From Gonapodya prolifera JEL478 (Eukaryota; Monoblepharomycota; Monoblepharidomycetes; Monoblepharidales; Gonapodyaceae), in NCBI GenBank assembly GCA_001574975.1, contig KQ965823.1, positions 1,372-65,371 on the forward strand: DNA of 64,000 nt, read 5' to 3'. Under the pieces are notes generated by a model. It made no database searches and was not told the origin of the DNA. It saw nothing but the letters and a program-made list of their open reading frames with translations. Each line of letters starts with the position of its first letter. Positions within the stretch are counted from its first letter, which is position 1. The position numbers were made by a program, and so were the translations under genes. Below are positions 34,301-45,364 of this stretch, piece after piece.

Positions 34301-37300
34301 TGCGAATAAGTTCAAAGCATTAAACCTCTTGTGGGGCTGCAAGACGTTACTTATTTTTTTGCGACTGATGTGTCCAGGTGCTGCTTCGTGCCCTGTTCAC
34401 TCGTATCTAACACTGGTTCATTGAAATGCACACAAGGGGTGCCGACTGAAAAAATCTTTCTGAAGACGGTGGTCAATGGGTTTTACTTTTGAGGCTTGCA
34501 CGCTTTTCTCCACAGGAGGAGTGATGGGGTCATGCCATAATATTGCTAAACAAGATGGTTGACGCAACTTGCGAGAAGGTGTCGCCGGGTTTCTTAACTT
34601 TCGTAATCACATTGTATCAATTATTCGGCCTTTTCATGTATTCCTGCGAGGTCCTGCGTGGAGGCTGGGGTGGTACTTTAGATTGCCGATACTTTTAATT
34701 TCGCTTTTTGTGACCAAACTGTGTGGTGCTCCTCAATTCACGGAGCATTGAACAGGCGAGCAAACGTGATGTTTGCGTTATGGCATTGTGTTGTGTTGTT
34801 ATCCTATGATGAGCTCATCACTAGGATATATCGGAGTAATGCACCGTTTTGGACCAAGTGAGCTGTGAAACAGTTACCCAAGAAGATTCACCTTTTTGTG
34901 CCACCATCGCAAGTTGCTTGGCTGGTGGTCACTGTGATTGTGGCAAAGAATGGATTGGTGGACAGTCAACTTTTGTGGAATGGGCTGGCGTGATACATCA
35001 GATTATTACATTACCTCATTATTGAGCTGACTTGTAGAAACTGATGGTCTTCGAAGTGGTGAAGCAGTGGGACTCAGCTCGCTCGGCAATTCGGTCACAA
35101 ATGGTGTTTCCTCCAGGAGCAAACTTTTATTGATAACATCCTTGAGCGCTCATCTTGCGTTGACCGGAACGCAGCTACTCACTGGTCTGTCGAATCCTGG
35201 GTTCTGTGATAACAGAGGATTAATGGTGACCGATGTGTAATTTGTGTGTCTGGCACGGGTCGCGACGTTATTTTGGCGAGGAGCAGTGTTGCTGGTCGAG
35301 CACTTTGAATTAATTTTATTTTTATGTTTTTCCTCGTTTGCGGCTTGCCTGCAGCAGCGTACTGCAAATTGGAAGGTTCGCGCTTTGCTCAGGTCTCCTT
35401 GCCAGACACCACACACGCTTCGTTTTTGCGACTGCTGTGACGTACTCGGTAATCCAGAGACTTGATGCCGAGCACTGCACGGGCGGTCGATAGTGGATGC
35501 GCGAAGGATTTTCTGACGACAAAATGATCATGGTGTTTGGACGAGACGCGCCTGAACCAGTGGAATTATAAAGCAACACCCGGCAATGATGACCTCACGG
35601 ACACGGTTTATGTTTTTTGTTTCAACCGTCATAAGGAGGTCGGGTGGTCGCCTGGACTGTGACAAGGATCATCCGTACTGAGGTTTAAGGAATGTTGTGC
35701 GGGAACTTGTTGTCTCGGCTGTTAATACGTGAGCTGAAGAATTGAAATGAGGTGCTGAAGCGTTGGGACTGTTTCGACCATCTGCTACCTTGTCACATTT
35801 CCAGGACTAGCTTTTTTGTTGATGCTCTTTTTGAGCACTGAACGTGGAATGACCACGACGTAGCTACCCACTGGCCCATCGAATGTAAATTCTCTCGCTA
35901 CTGAGGGTTGCTGGTGATCAATATTACGGGATTGCGGCATTCAACACGTTGATGGCGGGGGGTGATGCTGGTCTGCTGGTGTGCTGGAGGCTGTTTCTTT
36001 CGTCGAGGAGACGAGGACTGATTCCAGTCCATTTCCAACCTCAACAATAATTCCTATGCTCTCACTTCCTCGGCTCCTACTGTTGCCACTTCAAGATTTC
36101 GCAGGAGGAAATGGTAAAGGTTGTCGAGGCATGGAGTTGTGAAATGAAAAGGAGACGGAGGTTGCGACTGGTCAAAGACAGAATCATTATCGTAGTGTTT
36201 TCGTGTATTACAAGTATCAGATTTGCAGAGTAACATAATGGCGTTTTGGGATTCTGCCGCAGACGACGTCTTCTTTCGCTGGAAGGGAGTGACGGTGAAT
36301 CTCTCGCCATTGCATCACTCTCCAGTGAATCGCGTCCTAGTAGTGGGATGTTGCGGAATTTCTACACCGTCGCGTCCGTTAGTACGCCATAACTTACCGG
36401 GACATTATGTCCGACGCGTTGGCTGGATAGATTATCCGACGCGGGGCGGCTGGCAAGCGGGATGCGAAGCCACGGGCGCGAGCGACAAGTGCTCATCGAT
36501 TGTCCTTTGTGCGTTACGTGGAGTTGACGTCACCGATCAAATGTTTTGCGCCTAACTGGCGCGACATGATACGTTGAGCGCTACGTTAATGCTAAGGGAC
36601 GACTCTTGATGGGGTATTTCTCGTTCTCTATCACGAGTGCTGCGAGCTCCCAAGTATCAACTGGATGCGACGATTATGTGAAAGTGCGACCTTGGGCTGA
36701 GACATGATTTTTGAGAAGTGCACAATGCTTTCTACTACATACTTGAAAACAAGAAAACACGGTGGACCGTTCAGGAAATTTGTAACTGGAGGTCTGCGCG
36801 GCTGCCCGATTTGTGTTTCATGACCGTCCTTGCGAAATATTTCGGCTTTACGTGGAAGCAAGGGACATTTCAACCCGCAAGCATTCTCATCTTTGCAGTA
36901 GTAGTTGTACGGTATCAAACATTGTGGAGTGGACTGTAACACCCTCGTTTTACTGAGTACTTTCCAAACTTCGACTGAAGCATTGTATCCAGGTGATGAA
37001 GCGTTGGTCGTGGTTGGTACTCTCACTGGGGCATCTGACACCTTATGTTTGCTGGATGAATCTTTTGTCGAACCTCCTTGAGCGCTACTCCTCGATTGAC
37101 CTCGAGGTCGCTGCTCAGTGGCCGCTTGTCGAAGCCTGTCGAATTAATTAATTAATTCGTGGATCGGGGGTGACCGATAAAAGGTGAATCTGGCGCCATC
37201 CATGCCGCCATATCGATGCCGACGCCATGTTATGGTGAGGGGTGAATGTTTCTGGCGCATGTTTCTTTTGGTCGAGGGGAGGAGGGTGCGAGTGCGTCAC

Positions 37301-37440
37301 CGCTATCTAAGCCTTGTCACCATTCTTCCACCCACGTTCCACTTACCCCGATCGACCCCGATATCATTCTTTCGACCCAAGTCTAGTTACCCTTACCCCA
37401 TCAACTACCGGCACGGTGCGCAACTTTATACACTCCGACC
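34300..37440. repeat. Degenerate long-period repeats
   Basis: A compound block recurs: a segment with gaagcgttgggact, then 40-70 bp later cttgagcgctaat-like, gaccacgacgtagctgctcactgg-like and tgtcgaatgc-like sequence, then ggtgaccgat-like. Clear copies are at about 35040-35240, 35740-35930 and 36985-37185. Outliers lie at 32730-32880 (in the RNase-kappa intron) and 30650-30750. A second repeated block (about 36190-36430 and 37575-37810) shares the cgtccattagtgcgccataa-like sequence. No coding potential is conserved. Confidence 0.5.
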
Positions 37441-37514
37441 CGACCACGAATACCGTACCGCTCCAAGATCGTCGCTGAGGAGGCCAAGGATGCCGAGGTG
37501 ACCAACGAGTGATG
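37441..37514 (+). pseudogene. Partial copy of the RNase-kappa-like last exon
   Basis: Translation gives YRSKIVAEEAKDAE then a stop, closely matching YRSKIVAQEEELAKAAE at 33122-33187. Upstream sequence (about 37240-37440) also resembles 32945-33110, for example the cgccactatctaa / cgctatctaa block. A segment of about 250 bp including the exon was therefore duplicated 4.3 kb downstream. No other RNase-kappa exon is found near it. Confidence 0.5.
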
Positions 37515-37967
37515 AAAAGGAAGGAAGGTCGTTGGCGGAAGCGGGATTTGTGGATGGGTCCCACTAGCCAGGAAATTTTTCATAGTATTCCGTGTACTAC
37601 AAGAGTTAAATTTACGGAGTGCTGTAATGGCCTTTCTGAAATTTTGCGGCATGCGTGCCTGCTTCTCTCGTGGAAGGGACTCGCCGGCGGAATGTGTCGC
37701 CATCTTAGCAGTCAAGTGACGAGCAAAATGCGCCCACGACAGAATAATGCGGAGTTTTATGCCATGGCGTCCATTAGTGCGCCATAATCTTGGAGAATAA
37801 GTGCGATGGTGTGTGTACGGCGGGTCAACCAATCACCCGCCCCCCGCGCTGTCTCGGCACCATCTCATAATCTTATGAGATGCCGTGTCCTATAAAGGCG
37901 ACATCCGCCCCCAATCTCTCCACTCTCTCACTCCATCACTCCACCCACTCACTCCAACACTCTCACC
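37515..37967. promoter_or_regulatory. Upstream region of LUD gene B
   Basis: The left part (to ~37810) is the second copy of a repeat also at 36190-36430. The last 100 bp contain a TATA-like cctataaagg (about 37889) and a run of ccactctctcact repeats directly before the ATG, typical of a fungal promoter and leader. Confidence 0.45.
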
Positions 37968-39613
37968 ATGTCGATTCCCTTCACCGGCGCCGAACTCGCA
38001 AAGGCGCACGCCGGCAACGCCCTCATCAAAGACAGTGCGTGTTCCCTTGCTTCCGCGCCTTTCCATCGCACTCCTCACACTCCCCTCGCACCCGATTCCA
38101 TCCAATCCAATCCCACTCCCACTCCCCTTCCCATCTCGGATCGCACCCCATCCAGTCGACCTCGCAAAGTACTCCCCCGCGGCCTCCGACGCGCTCTTCC
38201 AAAAGGCAGTCGACGGGCTCACAAAGGCTGGATTCGTCGTCTACCCAGTCGCCACAAAGGCGGAGGCCCTCGAGAAGCTCAAGTCCATCGCTCCTGCCGG
38301 TGCCAGTGTCTGTGAGTTGGCGCAAGACGCGTGTTTGTGCCAGCGTGTCAAACAAACCTCTAACAACACCCCATCACGACCCGATTCTAAGCCAACGGAT
38401 ACTCCAGCTCCGCGGTTGATGTCGGATTCATTGACTTCCTCAAGGTGAGTCGAGCCGGCCGAGCGTGGCGAGGACTCCGAGGCCTAACGCGACAGCGCTG
38501 ACCGAGGCGTCCGCCGGAGGCGAATTGTCCCACGCGGAGGGTATCAACTGCCGGAGGCGGATGAATCGTGAAGCGATGTGTCCTTGTCTCCTGGTTGTCC
38601 ATGTCCATATCGACTCACTATCCATCCACCCACTCTCGCATTCCAGTCCACCGACAAGTACAAGAACTACCATGCCCTCCTCCTAGCCGAACAGGACCAG
38701 GCCAAGCAGGCCAAGCTCCGCCAAGAGGGATACGTGAGTTTTCTTCACGTCTTGTTCACCTTGTCTACCTTCTTCACCTTCATCCTCTTCACTTTCTTCA
38801 CCTTCTTCACTCTCTGCACCTTCATCACCTTCTTCACCACTTTTGCCCTCTCCAACCCTCGACCCCCAACCCCTTCACCCCAATCCCAACTCTCCCACCC
38901 AACCACAGGCCGCCGACTACTTCTTCTCCTCCCCCAACGCCATCGGCTCCGACGGCGTGTTCGTAGTCGCCGACCTGACGGGGACCAAGACGGCCGGAAC
39001 GGGTCCCTCGGGCAACCTGGTCCTGCTGGCCGGATCCAACAAGATTGTCGAGGGCGGGAAAGACGCCGCGCTCAGGCGGTTGTACGACTATGTAGTGCCG
39101 TTGGAGAGCTTGAGATCCCACCTTGTGTGAGTAGTCGATGTCCAAGGGGAAAGAGGTAAACCCGAGGTCTAATGCCGAGTATACGAGCGGAGCGAGGTGT
39201 TGGCCGGAGGCGAGTGAATCGCTGAGCGGAATATACTCATGGCGGAGCGAGGCGTGTGCTGGAGGCGAATTCTCCTGGTTACGTGCCTCGTTATCGAGGA
39301 GCGCGTATCGACCAGTAGGGATTTTTGCCACACGTGACCATACGCATACTGACCCCGTTCCACCTTCCTTCCACCGAAACCACACCACAGCTACGGCGTC
39401 GAGAAATCCGCCGCTAACAACGTCGGTGCGTACACTTCCCTCGTCTCCCTTCTCTTCCTTCCATTCCCAACTAACCCACCGTTCCCTCCTTTCTTCCTCA
39501 CCTTTCTCACCTCCCCCCACCCTCCCAATCCCCCAGTCGTTGTCTCGGGCGCCAACCCATGGGGCCCCAAACGCATCCACATCGTGCTCGTGAAGGAGTC
39601 GCTTGGGTTCTAG
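37968..39613 (+). CDS. LUD-domain protein B (LutC/YkgG-like, DUF162)
   Basis: Seven exons: 37968-38034, 38156-38311, 38392-38444, 38647-38733, 38909-39126, 39391-39425 and 39537-39613, encoding 230 residues. Motifs match paralog A step by step: DLAKYSPAASD, VDVGFIDFLK, YKNYHALLLAEQDQ, ADLTGTKTAG, LLAGSNKIVEGG and NPWGPKRIHIVL. Four corresponding exons have identical lengths (156, 53, 87 and 77 nt). B lacks A's low-complexity N-terminal extension. It has one extra intron (39127-39390) that splits A's 253-nt exon into 218 + 35 nt. Intron 38734-38908 is pyrimidine-rich with ttcacc-type repeats. Function beyond the LUD fold is unknown. Confidence 0.9.
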
Positions 39614-41640
39614 ACTGTTTATTTTGATTATTTGGTCATATGATATGTGACGTGTATTGGGACAGGTGTGGAATAGGAGTGCCGTTATTTGAAAAATCCA
39701 CATGGCCAAAATGCCACGTCTGCACGAAACACCAACCTCCATTGGCGGGTTCATCCTCAAGCTGACCCCCTGGCGCTGGCGTGGCCCGCATACGAAGGAA
39801 ATTGTGGACCTCTGGTCCTTGAAAGAAAGGGGCTTGTCGAGGCATACAGATTGGGAAGAGAACGGTCGCTTTGGAGAATGTTGTGGCCACGATGGAAAGC
39901 ACTTCCGTACAAGTCAGTTTCTCACTCGCGCGTTTTGTCCTTGGTCGGGTTCCGATAGCATCGTATCATGTTTTACTTCATTTGGAATGTTTCTTGGGAG
40001 TAAATATCGACGACAACGCTTTTGGAGAATTTTCTTGTCACTTATCGTGCCCCCTTGCGTGTCACTTTATCGTAGAATGGAATGAATGTCTGGGGCTCCC
40101 TTATCGTGTTGTGTCATCGTGTTGCTTTACTTGGAAATAGGCCAAATTGATTCATGGTATCGCTTTTGGAGAATGTTCTTGCTACGAAGGCGCACAAAGG
40201 CGGCCCCTTCCACGTCACTCTCGCTGGCCTTCTACTTCCGGTTTGGGGTTGCCCGCGGTGTAGCGTCATGTTGTTCTATTCCCTTTGATGACACCACGTC
40301 ACGGCCACTTCCTCTACGATGGAGTTTCAACTTCGGTCTACACTCTCCTGTTCTCGGGACGCACACGAATGAGAGAATAGTATTTTTGTGTTTCGTAATG
40401 TCGACGACCTCACGAGGTGTCTTTGCGCCACTCAAAACAACTTCTGACCTGTCCAGGTGTCTGACCAATCATTCCTCCAATTTAGGATTCCGTCATCTTG
40501 CTAACAAAAGAGTCGCTTGGATTCGAGTCTGTCGTATCATTGTTTTTGGTCATGTGTTGAGTCGTCATGGAACAAGAGTGCCGATACGCCCAAACACGAG
40601 GAAACTATAGATGCCTCCTTGGGGAGAGGCTTTTCGAGAGGGCTCGAGCTTGGGAACTGGTCATGATGTCAGTTTTTGAAGAACATTCCGGACGCGAAGC
40701 CCTTTCTTGTGGCTCCTTGCGCACCGGTTCTCATCATAAGGCTTTGCGCATCTTGCTTATCTAATCTCGTCGTGCTATTTTCGACTACTTTTGAATTCGC
40801 CTTTTGGAGAAGCTGGCCGTGAAGAAGCTTCAGAGAGCTCCTTGCTCGCCACGTTCTGACCAACTTATTGCTTTTTGTGTCGGGTTTCCCATGGCGTCGT
40901 GGCATGTTTTTCTACCTGGGAACAGTCCGGGCGGATTGAAGACGTCATTTTTTTTATAGAACGTTACGGCTGCAGAGTGGCTTGACGTGTCCTCCTGCAC
41001 GCTACTTTCTAACTTCATTTTGAGTCCTGGTTTCGTGTTCCCGTTGCGTCGTGTCGTGCTACTTTGGAATGCAACTGATTGGTGACATCGCTTTTGTAGA
41101 ATGCTCTGGCTGCAAAGACGCTAAGTGTATCTCCTTGAGCGCCACCTTTTCAATTGTAAATCGTACTTTGTCGGGTTCCCATTGCGTCCGGTCCTGTTCT
41201 TCAACCTGGACGTCGTCGGTATGATGTCGTCGCTTTTGGAGAATGCTCTGGCCACGAAGGCGTCAAACGCCACCTCTCTCACAAAAGACCGTGATGTCGT
41301 TTCCTGTTAAAGCAATGTGAGGAGTGAGTCTGAAATAATAATCGTAGGTACAGTGTTTTCGAATAAGCCGTGAGACGGATTGGTGACATTGCTTCTGGAG
41401 AATGTTCTGGCTGCGAAGTCATTCTGCACACGCCGTTCTCACATTTCCAATATCTTTTCATGTGCAGGTGCCCCTGTAGGCGTCGTGTCATATTGTTGCG
41501 CTCCCTTTAAAAATTCTGACGACACCCATTGAAGGTGCCACCTTGGAGGGATAAGAAATATTGGACCATGCCCTACGGAAACCGGTCGGAGGAGCGGGAC
41601 TAATATATGTCATTTTGGGGAGTGCGAAGACGCGTATTGT
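39614..41640. repeat. Degenerate ~145-bp tandem repeat array
   Basis: A motif close to gcttttggagaatgttctgg, usually followed by ctacgaaggcgc, recurs at about 39867, 40020, 40162, 40672, 40800, 40953, 41092, 41233, 41392 and 41614. Most spacings are 129-159 bp. Other parts of the unit (gttcccgttgcgtcgtgtca, ttggtgacatcg) also recur. Copies are well diverged. Frames inside it are short and not conserved between units. Confidence 0.6.
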
Positions 41641-42953
41641 GCAGTCTGCAGCTTTACTGGTGCACTTGGCTGCTTGTTTGGTTAACTCTCATGAGGGGTA
41701 ATCTGGCTCGTGTTCCCCAAAGGATGTCTACTCTTCTTATTGCCTAAATAGGCCGCTGGTGGTGTAATATCGTAGGGCGAAGTTGTATCTCCACTGCATC
41801 GTGCATACTGTAGATGCCAGACAGTGCATACTGCAGACATGTTATTTTGACAGTCATCGAGCATCTTTGCGACTTATTATTGCGAAGCCCGTAGCGAGCT
41901 TAAACCTTGTGCACAGGAACTGAGGGGGACCTTTTGTCCCTCTGTGAGAAAAAATCATTTCCGCTAGAGCTTTGCAGGGCATCGGCCACCGTACAACAAT
42001 GAAATGAAGCGACGCTATGGCACCCGGACTGCGATTCCCCCATTTGGTTCTGTGACCTGGGAGCAAAGCCTCGGAACCACCGAATTTCTCTGTGAACGCA
42101 TTCCAGAAGCGCCGATTCACATCTTATTCGATTCCTCATCACGATAAAAGCTGTTGTTTCAGCAATCAATGGGAGAACTTCCCTCAATCGATGTTGGGGC
42201 GATTCTGTCGATGTATTTCTCATCGAACCCGCTTTCCGTTGGCGCAAACGGAATGTCCAATTAAATGAAAAATGGCAGTGTTTTCAGTGTCATGCAAGGA
42301 CTGGGGGATTTGAGCTTCTCTGATGTTCGATGGAGTTTTGTACATATCGGAACTGTTCTGTCCATTGCAGCATTGCAGGAACACCAAACTTCAACTGTAC
42401 CACAATGGTGTGACTTTGACGGGGGAAACTTGAATTCGCTATCTTGGCCTAGTTGTGCAGGTGACGCAGACAGCTTTATGAGAACGAGAACTCCAAGTAA
42501 CAAAGCACCAAATTATTCCAATGTCGCACAGAATAGTACAATTGAAATTCTTGCAGCTGACAGTGACGTATAAGAGTGTTATTTTCCTCAGCACACAAAA
42601 GGGGCGAAAACTTCTATCCGTTGAGAAAGATTAACCTTTGCAAATTCGTCACCTAATTCACGTTCAAACGTGAATTACCATATCAGCTCGCTACGGGCGA
42701 GCTCAAGGGCACAATCACCACTATCTTGACTCCAAATGTTTCATCGGAGAAGAGCAATTTGGGATTGTAGTGGCCTTTTACGTTTCCGGAGCACTCCGGA
42801 GGCTTGCCGGCCTGCGACTGAAGACATGCAACTGACCTTCAATCTATTGTAATAGGTCATTTTGAGAGGACAGAAATGTTGGAAGCTCCAATCGATGGCA
42901 AAACATTTTAGTTGGCTACATATTATTTTGTTTTGAAGATTAGACAACTCCAT
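41641..42953. other. Intergenic, no gene recognised
   Basis: Open frames at 42265-42573 (+, 102 residues) and 41900-42247 (-, 115 residues) have no motif I recognise and no upstream context. I leave them uncalled. Confidence 0.4.
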
Positions 42954-43025
42954 TCCGATATGGTCTAGGGGCTAGGATTCATCGCTCTCACCGATGAGGC
43001 CCGGGTTCGATTCCCGGTGTCGGAA
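42954..43025 (+). tRNA. tRNA-Glu (anticodon CTC)
   Basis: A 72-nt cloverleaf. The acceptor stem TCCGATA pairs with TGTCGGA, leaving an A discriminator. The A box (TGGTCTAGGGG) and B box (GGTTCGATTCC) match the eukaryotic consensus. The anticodon arm ATCGCTCTCACCGAT carries CTC at positions 34-36. The sequence closely follows eukaryotic tRNA-Glu(CTC). No intron is present and CCA is not encoded, as expected for a nuclear gene. Confidence 0.95.
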
Positions 43026-43211
43026 CTACTTTTTGGTTGATCGTTCATCTCTGTTGAGGATGCTGGGAAATGTTTTGGTCACCACACTCGAATTGTGCAC
43101 TGCATAACCACCCGAGAGTATGAAACTGGAATATCTGGCATAAACCTTGATCAGTGGATCGCAAAATGATTACTGTTCCGGCAGGTTTGGGCCAAATAGT
43201 TCGACCTCCTC

Positions 43212-44903
43212 ATGTCCCCATCCAGTCTTTCTCTGTTAAGGAAGCTCTACGCTGCCACGCTGAAGCACTGTGACGGACGGGATGAGTCGGATGACCTCTC
43301 GGCGACCCTGGAACCGTGCCGACAGCATTTGCGAGCGATCGAGACATCGACAGCGAGTCGGGCGCCCCCAGAGGTGCTCGATCAGTTGGGATCGAAGGAT
43401 TTGATGACCGTCACACGTGTTTCGTGAGTGGCTGTTGATGCTTCGGAGAGATTGATTTTGATCGAAGGACCGTCGTCGTTTGTCGCCCTCAGTTCGTCTT
43501 GGAGCAACAGCGCCCGGCTAGAACTTTGGGCGACCATCGATCTCGATAAGATGAGCATCCAAAAAAGGCGCTGGCTCAATCGGAGCTCTGTCGAGGCCTT
43601 GACGGATCGTGGTCGGCTTTGCCAATGTCAGAGTTTCCCATCACGTCGATTCTGAGAGATACAACCGACAATTCATGGAAGTACGATATAAGTGAGATCT
43701 CGGCTGTACCACATCAGTCACCAAAGTGACCTATCGTGTGTCAACGGATAGTTCAAGCGATCACTACATTGGCGACGCATACTTTGTTTTCTTGGGGGGT
43801 TTCTCCAGACGAACGGAGCTGGAGATGATCTGGCCACTTTTTGATACACGTGACGCACCTCACTCTATAGCCTGTCGGGACTCCTTGGCCGCGACGGCCG
43901 ACAAAGTCCAATTCCTGAAACGACTCACAATTGTCATGTATTGTGGGCTTTCTGGAGGACCTTACTGGGACGACAATGGCAACGAGGTGGACTCCATTGC
44001 CTTCAAAGACATTCGCAGATCCCCTCTCTGTCGTAGCGTGGACCACCTCACAACCAAAGAACGGGAGGTTGACTACAACATACTTCGCTCACAGAGTTAG
44101 ATGCGCCTGTGGACGGATTATGATTGCGAGATTCTTTTTTCTGGAAAATTAAGTCAGTTTGGACACCTCGAGAGTCTTGAGATTGGGTCGGTTCGAGGAA
44201 TGTCGCAGATGCGAGTTCCCTGGAGGATCAGCACATGAGCACACATCAAACGTTTTTGAATAGCATGGATTGGCGTAAAATGGGGGCTCTGACGCTGGAG
44301 GTGGATTATAGAAACAACAGCATGGACCTTGCGAAACGACTGTACCAGCAAATTTCGGAGCAATGTCGACAACTACGTTCGTTCAGCATATATACCTTTG
44401 CGCACGATTTTGGGGACGCTAATGACGTCCCGGGTGTGTCACTTTTTTCCTTGCTGACAATACTTCCTCCATTGGAAGAACTTCATCTTTACCCAACGGT
44501 GAGCCGCTGGCAACCCGAGAGGGAGTTCTCACATATACAAGACTCGCTGTATCAGATTTTCTCGCACCATTCGGCAATGGAAGCATTCTCTGTCAGGATT
44601 TGCTCCCTTTTCGATTCCACTTCCCTTGAAATTCTCATCTCGACTTTTCCTCGTCTCACAAGTCTAAGCCTTGATCACGCGGGCAAAGTATTGGCGGCGG
44701 ACCTGGCCGACGCCGTGGAAAGACTATTATTCCCGGAAGATTTAAGTTTTGAAGGGATGTCGGTCGCTTTACGACCAGTTGAAGTGGCGCACGCCAAAGT
44801 TCTTGTGGAACATCCGAGACTGAAGTCTTTTCGTTACAGTAAGTGTGACCTTGGCGGAGAAGATGTTCGTGATATGCTCTTTTGGAGGTTTGGAGCGACG
44901 TGA
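43212..44903 (+). pseudogene. F-box/LRR-like gene, copy 1 (pseudogene)
   Basis: Begins MSPSSLSLLRKLY. A shortened F-box follows (APPEVLD...KDLMTVTRVS), then an intron (from 43424 to the cctcag before 43493), then SWSNSARLELWATIDLDK and leucine-rich helical repeats ending near FRYSKCDLGGEDV. An inverted paralog lies at 53438-55065. Compared with it, this copy has lost part of the F-box, has a TAG at 44098-44100 where the paralog has GAG, and changes frame near 44220. It keeps about 130 nt (44225-44360) that the paralog has lost. F-box proteins are SCF ubiquitin-ligase adaptors; this one is unlikely to be functional. Confidence 0.7.
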
Positions 44904-45364
44904 TGTTGTTTTGCTGAAGTCGTCGGGACTTGGACATGTCTATGCCCTGACGGGGTATCCAATAATATTTATTCATGGAGATGAATACTGTATAGTTGAT
45001 GGTAAGGTTCCGAAGTTCGCCGAAGATCGACAGTGTCAAACTCTTGCCTGGACCGCGAACCAGTTGTGCTCTGTCGAATGGGAACGTTATCTACCCTTTT
45101 AGTCGACCACGTTGGTGGACAACAGGTCCAGCAATGTATTTATGTATTTGCGCTCATGTTCCGAATGGCTTCCCCAAATCATTCGACTTCTGTCATTCCC
45201 AAGGCTTCCCGAAGTCGACCCATTCATTACAGAGCTAATGCTTGATTAAAGGTACAATATATTTGAATTTTTCAAGTAGGTCTATTGGCGGAATGGCCGT
45301 GGTGACTTTGGTCCCGAAAGTTGCCAGCCATTTGGCCACACCGTCCACCCACCACGGACTTTCG
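44904..45364. other. Intergenic / golgin promoter
   Basis: No gene supported. The golgin frame is open upstream to 45242, but the ATG at 45365 gives a more typical start (MLRDLQSRLQ). Confidence 0.4.

Noticed and set aside
42265-42573. A 102-residue plus-strand frame
   Set aside because: No recognisable motif, no splice partners and no conserved copy; left uncalled.
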